46,775 bases of DNA. Origin: Falseniella ignava CCUG 37419 (lineage in GTDB: Bacteria; Bacillota; Bacilli; Lactobacillales; Aerococcaceae). Under the pieces are notes generated by a model that saw only the letters and a program-made list of their open reading frames with translations, made no database searches and was not told where the DNA came from. Positions 33,608-41,597 of this stretch are shown here, one piece after another (within the stretch, counting starts at the first letter, position 1; each line of letters starts with the position of its first letter). The stretch is from the NCBI RefSeq assembly GCF_000301055.1, contig NZ_JH932300.1:616464-663238 (forward strand). The letters run 5' to 3'. The translations under genes were made by a program, and so were the position numbers.

Positions 33608-34285
33608 TTAATCTAAAATTGTGCGTCGGTTATTTATAATATGAATTAAAGCAGCATCGAATGCAGCAATCTCATCACCTTTTTTTAGAGCATCTAATAT
33701 TTCACGATGCGATATAATGGTCTCTTCCTTTATGGTTGCAGATGAATATTTTTTATTATACTGAACAATAGATTCATATATTATAGGGAATAAATTATAG
33801 AAAGCTATACTTTGAGAAGCTTTGGCGATCACTTGGTGAAATTGTATATCATAATCTAAATGATCCAAAGTCTCATTTACTATAGAGTTCTCAATTTTTT
33901 TCGCTAAATCCTCTAATTCGTGAACTTGTTCTTTTGTAATATATCTTGCTGCTTTTGCAGTCATGGTGGGCTCCACTAAATATCTTATTTCAAATAAATC
34001 TTGAACAAGCTTTAACGGCTTTTTAATTTTTCCAAAATTTAAAATATCTTCAGTTTCATTTGGGCCTGGTCCAACATAGGTGCCAGAACCATGTCTAACC
34101 TCAAGGACATTGATTGAAACCAACATACGAACAGCTTCTCTCAATGTACTGCGGCTAACTTTAGCATACTCTGCAAGCTCATTTTCATTTGGCAAACGCT
34201 CTCCTATAGCTAATTCATTTACTTTTATAAAATTTATAATTGCATCTGCAGCTTGTTCAATGCGAAGTTTGCGGGTTGCTTTCAT
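33608..34285 (-). CDS. GntR-family (FadR subgroup) hexuronate operon regulator
   Basis: 225 residues. N-terminal winged helix: IGERLPNENELAEYAKVSRSTLREAVRMLVSINVLEVRHGSGTYVG (about 22-67); all-helical FCD effector domain with the metal/ligand histidines near HLDYDIQFHQVIAKAS and a later ALIHI. This layout is that of UxuR/ExuR/KdgR-type repressors that release DNA on binding a sugar acid. It lies directly upstream of eda, with its own terminator. Autoregulation and operon repression are likely; the ligand (fructuronate, KDG) is inferred from context. AAGGTGG precedes the ATG. Confidence 0.88.
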   Translation of the reverse strand: MKATRKLRIEQAADAIINFIKVNELAIGERLPNENELAEYAKVSRSTLREAVRMLVSINVLEVRHGSGTYVGPGPNETEDILNFGKIKKPLKLVQDLFEIRYLVEPTMTAKAARYITKEQVHELEDLAKKIENSIVNETLDHLDYDIQFHQVIAKASQSIAFYNLFPIIYESIVQYNKKYSSATIKEETIISHREILDALKKGDEIAAFDAALIHIINNRRTILD

Positions 34286-34415
34286 ATCACCTATACCACC
34301 TTATCTTATCTATTCGTAAGTTTAATAGCATATTCTTCAGAGTTTATATTTAGAAAAAATTCGATTTGAATTTTTATACTATAACAACTTTAAAGATATT
34401 TTGCACTGAATTGTT

Positions 34416-35740
34416 AGTCAAGTCCACAATCCTGTGTAAAATACTATACAATGTTTTACCGGTCACTCATTGATCAAACTTAATATATTTTCTTGTAGAA
34501 CTGAGCCATTCATCATGAAGGTCCATAAGGACAGCTCCAATTAATCGATTGGCGGACGCTCGGTTGGGAAAGATACGAATAATCTTTTCTCTTCTGCGGA
34601 CTTCCTGGTTCAGTCGTTCAAGAAGGTTGGTGCTTTTTAGCCGATTGTGGCCATTTCCGATGACCGTGTATTGAAAGGCATCTTCGAAGCCATTATCCAA
34701 TGTTTCGCATGCTTTTGTATATTTGGACTGGTCAATATATTCACCGACTAAGGCATTCTTAGCTGTTCGAGCGAGTTCAATATCCGTAAACTTAAAGATC
34801 GCTTTTACTGCTTCTCTAAACGGTTTTGAATTCTTTTTTGGAATGGAACTGAAGATATTTCTTAAAAAATGGACCTGACATCTCTGCCAACTTGCGTTGG
34901 TAAAGGACTTACGAATCGCAGACACTAGGCCATTATGGGCATCAGAAATGATGAGTTCTGTCCCCTGTAGACCGCGTTCTTTTAAGTAGTCAAAGAAGAT
35001 GGACCATGTGTCATCACTTTCTTCATTTTGGATCATGAAGCCAATGATTTCACGATCACCCCCTTCTGTTATCCCGATCGCAATATGGCAGCTTTTAGAA
35101 AGCACTCGATGGTCCTCACGGACTTTTATGTAGAGAACATCAGTCATCAGATAAGGATAATTCGTACCTGAGAGCGAACGGTTCTGCCATTCGTTGACCA
35201 TCGGGTCTAACTGTTCAGTCAGGCTAGAAACAAAAGATTTCGATACCGATTTTCCACAGAGCTTTTCAACAATCTTTGAAACTTTACGTGTCGAAACGCC
35301 TGAAACATACATCTCAAGCATTGAAGCGAGCAGTGCCTTTTCATTTCGCTGATAACGCTCAAACACCGTCGGTGAAAATTCACCATCACGTGTTCTAGGC
35401 ACTTTTAATTCGAGTGTGCCCACACGAGTTGTAAAGTCTCGCTCATAATAGCCATTTCTTTGACTCTGACGACTTTCTGAACGTTCATAGTCATCGGCTT
35501 GAATATATTCTGTTCGTTGATTTTCCATCAATTGGTTGAAAACAGTGGTCAAAATATTTTTAGACACATCATCTTTAACGGAATGTTCAATAATACTTTG
35601 AACCTCTTCGTTGTTCAGTGTAAAATGTACTTGGGTCATGTAACGTCCTCCTGGGTATGTTTTTAGTGGTTAAAAACATTGTACCGTAAAAGGGCTGTTA
35701 CATGGCCTTTTAACTTTTACACAATTATATGGACTTTATC
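34416..35740 (-). mobile_element. IS256-family insertion sequence (second type)
   Basis: 1325 bp with imperfect 26-bp ends: left ...AAGTCCACAATCCTGTGTAA, right (reversed) GATAAAGTCCATATAATTGT. Flanks share ATTGTT but not a perfect 8-bp duplication (GAATTGTT left, AGATTGTT right), so the insertion is older than the other copy or slightly misaligned. It lies 130 bp upstream of gntR. Confidence 0.8.
34467..35639 (-). CDS. IS256-family transposase (second type)
   Basis: 390 residues, intact. Begins TQVHFTLNNEEVQSIIEHSV; NGYYERDFTTRVGTLELKVPR near 65; YVSGVSTRKVSKIVEKLCG near 110; first catalytic Asp in YPYLMTDVLYIKVRED near 166; second in ELIISDAHNGL near 229; WQRCQVHFLRN near 249; STNLLERLNQEVRRREK near 329 with the catalytic glutamate. 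More like classical IS256 than the copy at 19,448. It has its own GGAGGACGTTAC ribosome site. Potentially active; it could influence gntR expression from upstream. Confidence 0.93.
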   Translation of the reverse strand: MTQVHFTLNNEEVQSIIEHSVKDDVSKNILTTVFNQLMENQRTEYIQADDYERSESRQSQRNGYYERDFTTRVGTLELKVPRTRDGEFSPTVFERYQRNEKALLASMLEMYVSGVSTRKVSKIVEKLCGKSVSKSFVSSLTEQLDPMVNEWQNRSLSGTNYPYLMTDVLYIKVREDHRVLSKSCHIAIGITEGGDREIIGFMIQNEESDDTWSIFFDYLKERGLQGTELIISDAHNGLVSAIRKSFTNASWQRCQVHFLRNIFSSIPKKNSKPFREAVKAIFKFTDIELARTAKNALVGEYIDQSKYTKACETLDNGFEDAFQYTVIGNGHNRLKSTNLLERLNQEVRRREKIIRIFPNRASANRLIGAVLMDLHDEWLSSTRKYIKFDQ

Positions 35741-35967
35741 AGATTGTTGATTATCAAAAATAATTAAATATATATCAACACAAAAATATAAATTCCTTTA
35801 TTCATTGCTTGATTTATACCATAATTTATGTCATACAGAAATCATGGTTGTTACTGGGAAAAACATTATAACACAATTATATTCAGTAAATAATTTTAAG
35901 ACATATTTTCTAAAAATATAAAATAAGATCAGAAGGACAAAAAATTATTTAAAAATAATATATTTTT
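35741..35967. other. Gap right of IS256, no feature seen
   Basis: Very AT-rich, no frame or strong hairpin. Likely the original spacer between the hexuronate block and the fet genes. Confidence 0.5.
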
Positions 35968-36747
35968 TTAACTTCCACGCTTCTCCTCTACTAGCAACTG
36001 TGCGCGGTGGTTGAAGAATTTAGGATAGGCTAAGTAAGCTCCGATAATGGTCGAGCAACTGATTGAAGATAAGATCATAAACATTACAACCAATTGGTAA
36101 CGAATGGCTTGCGTTGGTTCTGCGCCTGCCATAATCATCCCAGTCATCATTCCCGGTAACGATACAAGACCTACCATTTTGGTTGAGTCGATATTCGGTA
36201 TTAGCCCTGTCTTAATGCTCTCTCTAACGACGGTTTTTGAAGCTTGATGGATTGTAGCTCCAAGTGCCAATTTCTCGAGTACTTTTTGTCGTTGATCAGT
36301 GAATTTGCTGTGCAATGAGTTAAAGGTTAAGCTCATTCCAGTCATAGCATTGGAAGATAACATGCCCATAATTGGAATCACTTCTCGTGGTGTCCATTGG
36401 ATTGCGCCGGTGAGAATGAGGATTCCCAGTGTAATGATTGCCCCTGCGCCGATAGAGACAAAGGAGATGAAAAAAGCATTATTAATTCCTTTTGAACGAC
36501 GTTTCGCATTCATTGAGGCATTAAAAATCATAAAAATAATCATTAAAGTTGTTAATAAGTGATTATTAACATTAAAAATAAATTGTAAAACATATCCGAT
36601 AATAAATAGCTGTATCGCAGCTCGAATTCCTGCTACTAAGACTTCTTTTTCAACATCTAAGTGCTCCTTATAAGATATTACGACTGGAACTAACAAGAGC
36701 AATGATGTTAAAAGTAATGAGTAAATGGATAAATTATTTGAATTCAT
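35968..36747 (-). CDS. fetB: FetB-type ABC transporter permease
   Basis: 259 residues of the UPF0014/FetB (YbbM) family: about seven spans; ELVAGIRAAIQL-type motif AGIRAAIQLFIIGYVLQFIF near 39, MNAKRRSKG near 82, MIGMLSSNAMTG-like GMLSSNAMTGMSL near 127, KLALGATIHQASKTVVRESI near 162, GLVSLPGMMTGMIMAGAEPTQAIRYQ near 190. FetAB of E. coli exports iron and confers peroxide resistance; some homologues may export other metals. It overlaps the ATPase gene by 14 bp, so they are coupled. Confidence 0.88.
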   Translation of the reverse strand: MNSNNLSIYSLLLTSLLLLVPVVISYKEHLDVEKEVLVAGIRAAIQLFIIGYVLQFIFNVNNHLLTTLMIIFMIFNASMNAKRRSKGINNAFFISFVSIGAGAIITLGILILTGAIQWTPREVIPIMGMLSSNAMTGMSLTFNSLHSKFTDQRQKVLEKLALGATIHQASKTVVRESIKTGLIPNIDSTKMVGLVSLPGMMTGMIMAGAEPTQAIRYQLVVMFMILSSISCSTIIGAYLAYPKFFNHRAQLLVEEKRGS

Positions 36748-37402
36748 CGCTCCGCCCTACTTTCTTATCTTCTACTTGAAGTACTTGGTCAAAATGAGTT
36801 AAATCTTCATCTAAGTGTGATACCATCAGTACGGTAATTTCGCATTCAGATTTTAAATCTTTAATGACATTTGCAATAATTTCACGATTTGATTTATCCA
36901 ATGAAGATGTGACTTCATCGAGTAATAACACCTGAGGTAGAATTAATAAATTGCGAATAAAAGCAATTCGCTGGCGTTCTCCCCCTGATAGTTCTTCAAT
37001 ATGTTTTGTTAAGTAGGATGCATCAAGATGGACTTTTCGAAGCCAATCGATTGCATGGGCTTTGTCAAAGGTTTGATGCCGAATCTCATATGGGAAAGAT
37101 AAGTTTTCTTCGACGGTTTGATCAAAAAGCAGTGGGTTTTGGAAGAAATATGAAACTTCTTTACGATATTCGATTGGATTATAAGATTCAATGTTTTTAC
37201 CTTGATAGGTTAGTGTACCTGACGTAGGAGAAATCATTAAGGCTAATAATTTTAATAAAGTGGATTTACCACTCCCAGAGGGACCGGTGATTAAGACTGA
37301 TTCCCCCTGCTGAATATCGAAATTAGCAGATTCTATAATTTGGTAGCCATCGGGTGCAGTATAACTTAATTGTTTGGCGTTAAATAATGAAGTTATCGTC
37401 AT
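36734..37402 (-). CDS. fetA: FetA-type ABC transporter ATP-binding protein
   Basis: 222 residues. Walker [10 protein letters not shown] near 41, Q-loop YFFQNP near 89, signature LSGGERQR near 139, Walker B VLLLDEVTSSLD near 159, H-loop VSHLDED near 195. Short single-domain ATPases of this form pair with FetB permeases. Start: GAAAGGTG upstream of ATG at 37,402. It lies 19 bp after the zinc-ribbon gene, so the three are probably one operon. Metal (iron) export is inferred from the family. Confidence 0.88.
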   Translation of the reverse strand: MTITSLFNAKQLSYTAPDGYQIIESANFDIQQGESVLITGPSGSGKSTLLKLLALMISPTSGTLTYQGKNIESYNPIEYRKEVSYFFQNPLLFDQTVEENLSFPYEIRHQTFDKAHAIDWLRKVHLDASYLTKHIEELSGGERQRIAFIRNLLILPQVLLLDEVTSSLDKSNREIIANVIKDLKSECEITVLMVSHLDEDLTHFDQVLQVEDKKVGRSDEFK

Positions 37403-37421
37403 TCATTTCACCTTTCGTTTA

Positions 37422-38273
37422 TTAGTCAATTCGATAAAGCTTTAGATAAAAATCATCATCTAAATCGACAAAACTCAATGCGGATGGTTTAGTGTGTTCG
37501 ATTAAAAGAAATTGCTTATTCTCCAATTTGAAAATAAATCCATTTAGGAAATCATTGATTTCTTTATCTAGCTCATCGAGTGAAAAATCATAATAATATT
37601 CTAAGAGTTCCTGTGAGGCAGTTGGTAACTCGTGAAAAACACCCATTGCTTGTGATACGGTCATTTTGAGTCGATAACTTCCGTTTGAGCGTTCAATATA
37701 AGGTGTGATAGCTTTAATTAAAGCTTGGTCTTCCTCATAAAATGAATTTGGAATATTCCCTTTAAGAATATCTGTAATCTCGTCTTTTGACAGATATAGC
37801 CAGTTGTCTTCAACATAATCCTCAAAATTTAAATCAAATGTGACGGATTTAGGGTCAATTTGATAGTGATTACCTTGCTTTATCAGTTTGAAATTTATTT
37901 TATGATCGGATACAAAATCGTATTCAAAAACAAACTCTGCTTGGTTGTTGGATGCAACGTTTAAGTATTCAGAATAATCAGCATGTGTTTTTTTGACTTC
38001 TTGACCATTAAATAAATAAAATTGGTCTTCTGGACGTTCATTCACCCAGTAGCCACTCAGTGGACTACTTCTGAAAAAGCTGAAATATATTAAGACGAAT
38101 AATAATAAGATTCCTACTGGAATAGTATATTTAGGTAGATTTAATGTCCGATTTCCAATTTTGAATTTAGTGAGCGACGTGCTGTGTGAGTTTTTCTCTA
38201 GTTTAGTACCACACGTTGGACAAAATAAATCCTCTTCTTTAACTTCAGTACCACAATTTGGACAATATTTCAT
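37422..38273 (-). CDS. Zinc-ribbon membrane protein
   Basis: 283 residues. The N-terminal zinc ribbon has two CPxCG knuckles (CPNCGTEVKEEDLFCPTCGTK), followed by one membrane span (about 50-68, IPVGILLLFVLIYFSFF), then a roughly 210-residue outside domain with acidic and aromatic residues and no known signature. Such zinc-ribbon/single-span proteins are common in Lactobacillales and are thought to sense or scaffold, but are uncharacterised. First in the operon with fetAB; a link with metal homeostasis is suggested only by context. Confidence 0.78.
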   Translation of the reverse strand: MKYCPNCGTEVKEEDLFCPTCGTKLEKNSHSTSLTKFKIGNRTLNLPKYTIPVGILLLFVLIYFSFFRSSPLSGYWVNERPEDQFYLFNGQEVKKTHADYSEYLNVASNNQAEFVFEYDFVSDHKINFKLIKQGNHYQIDPKSVTFDLNFEDYVEDNWLYLSKDEITDILKGNIPNSFYEEDQALIKAITPYIERSNGSYRLKMTVSQAMGVFHELPTASQELLEYYYDFSLDELDKEINDFLNGFIFKLENKQFLLIEHTKPSALSFVDLDDDFYLKLYRID

Positions 38274-38389
38274 AATTATTTCCTCCCATAATTAATAATA
38301 ATAAAAAAAGTCAAATCAGATAATAATTTTTTAATCAATATTGATTCCTAGACTGATAAAGATAATACGATAACTAAAATTATACTTTT

Positions 38390-39190
38390 TTATTCAACGA
38401 TCACCTGCAGTTCTGTCACATATTCATCAATATTTGACGTTTGATTAATATCGATTAAGTATCGTTCAATTGCATATGGCCCTGGGTAATATCCGAGCGA
38501 CTTTATTCGCGACAGTAGCTGATTATAAGCTTTTTCAGCATTTTGATATGAACCTTGGTAACGCAATGTTGCATAAGTTCCAGAAGGAAGGGTTCGGTCG
38601 TATGGCTGGCCCTCCCCTACAATGAGTATGGCATCACTATATTCATTGTATTTTCTCTGATGAATTTTCTCAATTGGAAGTAAGACAGCGAAATCGCGGT
38701 TATATATTTGAATCGTTTCTTTTGATTGTTGCATTAATTGATGAAAGGCTAAATCGACTTCGTTATCCGTTTCAATCTTTTCTTCTAGATGAATAATTTT
38801 CCGCTCGGAATAATCGATGAATCGGACTTGATTAATTAAATCATTTGTTTGGGCATCTTCTAAAGCGAAGATTCGATGATTGATGTAATGTCGCTGCTTT
38901 TCCAAGGAGTTAATCTGCTCCTCAATAAATTGCAATTCTTGATTCAAAATGGCTTTTTCTTTTTCAACCGATCGCTCTTCTAGAAATTGTTTGATTTCTT
39001 TTAAAGAGATATCTAAACGTTTCATTGTTGTAATCACATTGAGTTTCCAAATATCAAATAACGTATAGATACGATAACCATTTAATGCCCGCTCAGGGAT
39101 TAATAGTCCTTCCTTCTCATAATGACGCAATGTATCGGTCGTAATATTATATAATTTAGCAATTTCACCGATTGTATAGTGTAGGTTCAT
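38390..39190 (-). CDS. MerR-family regulator with effector-binding domain
   Basis: 266 residues. N-terminal winged helix YTIGEIAKLYNITTDTLRHYEKEGLL (4-30), the second helix pair NGYRIYTLFDIWKLNVITTMKRLDISLKEIKQFL, a coiled-coil dimer helix (about 70-120), and a C-terminal GyrI/BmrR-like effector domain (SGTYATLRYQGSYQNAEKAYNQLL near 205). BmrR-type members bind hydrophobic drugs and activate efflux genes. It lies divergently next to a MATE transporter whose promoter has the typical 19-bp spacer, so that is the likely target. Confidence 0.9.
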   Translation of the reverse strand: MNLHYTIGEIAKLYNITTDTLRHYEKEGLLIPERALNGYRIYTLFDIWKLNVITTMKRLDISLKEIKQFLEERSVEKEKAILNQELQFIEEQINSLEKQRHYINHRIFALEDAQTNDLINQVRFIDYSERKIIHLEEKIETDNEVDLAFHQLMQQSKETIQIYNRDFAVLLPIEKIHQRKYNEYSDAILIVGEGQPYDRTLPSGTYATLRYQGSYQNAEKAYNQLLSRIKSLGYYPGPYAIERYLIDINQTSNIDEYVTELQVIVE

Positions 39191-39198
39191 AATTCTCC

Positions 39199-39229
39199 TT
39201 GACCTTGGACCGACTCCAACCTTTATAGT
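39199..39229 (+). promoter_or_regulatory. MerR-type promoter/operator of the MATE gene
   Basis: TTGACC (39,199-39,204) and TATAGT (39,224-39,229) are separated by 19 bp, the long spacer of MerR-activated promoters. The spacer contains the dyad TTGGA-N5-TCCAA (39,205-39,219). It overlaps the start region of the merR gene, so both can be controlled. Confidence 0.75.
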
Positions 39230-39261
39230 GGTATTATATCATTTTTGGAGGCTTTTATTCA

Positions 39262-40581
39262 TTGGAAACAAAGAAATTATTTAAAACATATCTAAAATAC
39301 TTAGTGCCAACGATTGGCTCAATGATTTTATACTCAACTTATACGATGGTTGATGGTATTTTTGTAGGTCAAGGTGTTGGCCCCCTCGCTTTATCAGCAG
39401 TAAATGTCTCAATGCCTTTTGTAACGCTCTCTTTTGCGAGCGCGATACTCTTAGCAATTGGAACTTCTAATTTAATTACTTATTCTCTAGGTAGAGGAAG
39501 GATTCAACGAGGGAATCAGTACTTTACCATGGGACTATCACTTGCTCTAGGAGTATCCGTTGTCATCTCCTTGGTTGCTTATCTTAACTTAAATTCACTC
39601 GCTCTGCTGCTTGGATCTGAACCTGAAATCCATGAATATGTGCTAGCTTATTTAGGGACCATTATTTTGTTTAGTCCGTTCTTCTGTATGACCTATATGT
39701 TTGAAATTATGGTGAAAGCAGATCGCCATCCGCATTTAGCGATTATATTTATGGTTGTATCGGCTCTAACCAATATTATTTTAGACTACGTATTCATTTA
39801 TATTTTCCACTTGGGTGTGCGTGGCGCCGCAATTGCGACCGGGATATCGCAAGTTCTTCCGTGTATTGGGTATACCCTTCATTTTCTGTCTGATCGTGCA
39901 AATTTAAAATTTGCTAAATTTAAGATGCGTCGGATTGATCTACGTGATATGATTCGCTTTGGCTTCCCTGCAGCGCTCACAGAAATGTCTACTGGATTTA
40001 CTATTTTGGTTTTTAATCAAGTCATCGCAAATCATTATGGCGTTAACGGACTTGCTGTTTTCTCTGTGATTGTATACTTGATGAATTTAATCGTAAATAC
40101 GATGCTATCGATTGTTCAAAGTAGTCAGCCTTTATTGAGTTATAATTTTGGCGCTAAGAACATGACACATGTCAAACGACTCAGAAAATACGTTTTGTAT
40201 ACGATTCTTGTAAGTAGCTCTATGATGGTATTATTGATTCAACTCTTCCCGAATGTAGTTTTATCCATCTTTTTAAATCATATGGAAGCAGATTTTATTG
40301 AGTTAGCGGTTAGAGCCATGCGCCTGTTTAGCAGTTCGTTTTTAATTTTAGGTTTTAATATTGGTATTGGTGGTTATTTAACGGCAGTTCAACGTCCTCG
40401 AGATGAATTGATTATTTCATTGATGCGTGGCTACATTGTGGTTGCGTTGGTTGTCTTTACCTTCCCAAATCTATTCGGGTCAAGTATTATTTGGCTTTGC
40501 CTAACCATTTCAGAATTGATTACTTTAATAATTTCGCTATATTTTCTTCGTCGAGAAAGACTACACCGTACTCAAGCATAA
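39262..40581 (+). CDS. MATE-family multidrug efflux transporter
   Basis: 439 residues, twelve membrane segments in two similar halves. TTG start with GGAGG 10 bp upstream. Motifs: YSTYTMVDGIFVGQGVGPLALSAVNVSMPF near residue 24 (typical of DinF/NorM-like MATE N-halves), MVKADRHPHLAI near 150, ALTNIILDYVFI near 170, FGFPAALTEM near 233, and the second-half QSSQPLLSYNFGAKN near 288. Exports cationic drugs in exchange for Na+ or H+. Regulated by the divergent MerR protein. Confidence 0.92.
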   Translation: METKKLFKTYLKYLVPTIGSMILYSTYTMVDGIFVGQGVGPLALSAVNVSMPFVTLSFASAILLAIGTSNLITYSLGRGRIQRGNQYFTMGLSLALGVSVVISLVAYLNLNSLALLLGSEPEIHEYVLAYLGTIILFSPFFCMTYMFEIMVKADRHPHLAIIFMVVSALTNIILDYVFIYIFHLGVRGAAIATGISQVLPCIGYTLHFLSDRANLKFAKFKMRRIDLRDMIRFGFPAALTEMSTGFTILVFNQVIANHYGVNGLAVFSVIVYLMNLIVNTMLSIVQSSQPLLSYNFGAKNMTHVKRLRKYVLYTILVSSSMMVLLIQLFPNVVLSIFLNHMEADFIELAVRAMRLFSSSFLILGFNIGIGGYLTAVQRPRDELIISLMRGYIVVALVVFTFPNLFGSSIIWLCLTISELITLIISLYFLRRERLHRTQA

Positions 40582-40582
40582 A

Positions 40583-40616
40583 AAAACAGCACTCGAATTT
40601 TTCTGAGTGCTGTTTT
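40583..40616. terminator. Bidirectional terminator between MATE and pyridoxal kinase
   Basis: AAAACAGCACTC (40,583-40,594) pairs with GAGTGCTGTTTT (40,605-40,616) between two convergent genes. Confidence 0.88.
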
Positions 40617-40619
40617 GAT

Positions 40620-41471
40620 TTAAATATTCTTTGTCATCATTGTAGCGATTTTAGGAAGAATTTTCTCGAAGTTAATTCCCATATTTCTTGATCGTCCTTG
40701 CTGATATGATACATTCATGGCTTCTTCAAGTAAGATACTTGATTTTTTGAGTGAATTCTCCAAAGAATCACCGGCTAAGTGAAACACCGTTAGCAAGCTA
40801 ATAGCGGTATCTCCGGTGCCGCAATATTCTGTTTCATAATATTGGTGCATAATGTAGACAGGTTCATGGTCTTTTTGACTTAAAAAGAAACCAATTTGTT
40901 CATTATGGTGAACGCCTGTGATAATAACATTATCTGGACCGAGTTGATGCAACTTTTCAGTAAGTTGGCATAATTCATCATGGGTCGGTCTCGGTTGATA
41001 AGGTAAATCAGCTAATAGATAGGCCTCCGTAATATTCGGAAGAATGATATCAGACTGACTTAATAAATGGCGCATTCCAGTAATAATGTCTTCTGTAAAT
41101 CCTGGGTAAAGTTGTCCCCCTTCTGCCATAATCGGATCGGTTACAACGATGGCATCTTGAGCTTGGTCTAATCGGATTATTTCGAGATAAGTGACAAATT
41201 GTTCGATTTGAGCGGCATTTTCAAAATAGCCAGTTAATATCGCTGGATATTTGACTGGTTGTGTTTGCCAATGCTTCGCAAATTCCATAAAGGAATCCCC
41301 CAGTGATTTGATAACAAATCCTTCAAATCCTGTATGCGTAGATAATAATAATGTAGGTAAAAGTGCCACTTCGTATTGTGCGGCATTCAAAATGGGTACA
41401 TTAATTGAAGCAGCAGCTTTACCTAATCCAGGCCAATCATTCACTACCATAATCATTTCTGTCTTCATCAT
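40620..41471 (-). CDS. Pyridoxal/pyridoxine kinase
   Basis: 283 residues of the PdxK/PdxY group in the ribokinase fold. NDWPGLGKAAASINVPIL near residue 11, LLSTHTGFEGF near 42, GYFENAAQI near 82, VVTDPIMAEGGQLY near 108, ILPNITEAYLLAD near 141, ITGVHH near 182 and CGTGDT with the catalytic Asp near 220. Phosphorylates vitamin B6 vitamers to supply PLP. ATGs at 41,471 and 41,468 are both possible after AGGTGA. Divergent from pdxR, its likely activator. Confidence 0.9.
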   Translation of the reverse strand: MMKTEMIMVVNDWPGLGKAAASINVPILNAAQYEVALLPTLLLSTHTGFEGFVIKSLGDSFMEFAKHWQTQPVKYPAILTGYFENAAQIEQFVTYLEIIRLDQAQDAIVVTDPIMAEGGQLYPGFTEDIITGMRHLLSQSDIILPNITEAYLLADLPYQPRPTHDELCQLTEKLHQLGPDNVIITGVHHNEQIGFFLSQKDHEPVYIMHQYYETEYCGTGDTAISLLTVFHLAGDSLENSLKKSSILLEEAMNVSYQQGRSRNMGINFEKILPKIATMMTKNI

Positions 41472-41534
41472 TCATCACCTAATATTTTCTATTCATTTCC
41501 AATCGAAATGTACTTCATATTTTACCGAACAACT

Positions 41535-41552
41535 GATACTATTAATAGTATC
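41535..41552. promoter_or_regulatory. Perfect 18-bp palindrome, candidate PdxR operator
   Basis: GATACTATTAATAGTATC is self-complementary and lies centrally between the divergent kinase and pdxR genes. A further half-site, AATAGTAT at 41,557-41,564, repeats part of it in direct orientation, a layout seen with MocR regulators. Confidence 0.65.
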
Positions 41553-41597
41553 AAAAAATAGTATTTGGATGGTACCAGATGGTTGTAGGAGGTTTCA

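Noticed and set aside
34408-35748. Perfect 8-bp target duplication for the second IS256 element
   Set aside because: Flanks GAATTGTT and AGATTGTT agree at only six positions, so I do not claim an exact duplication.
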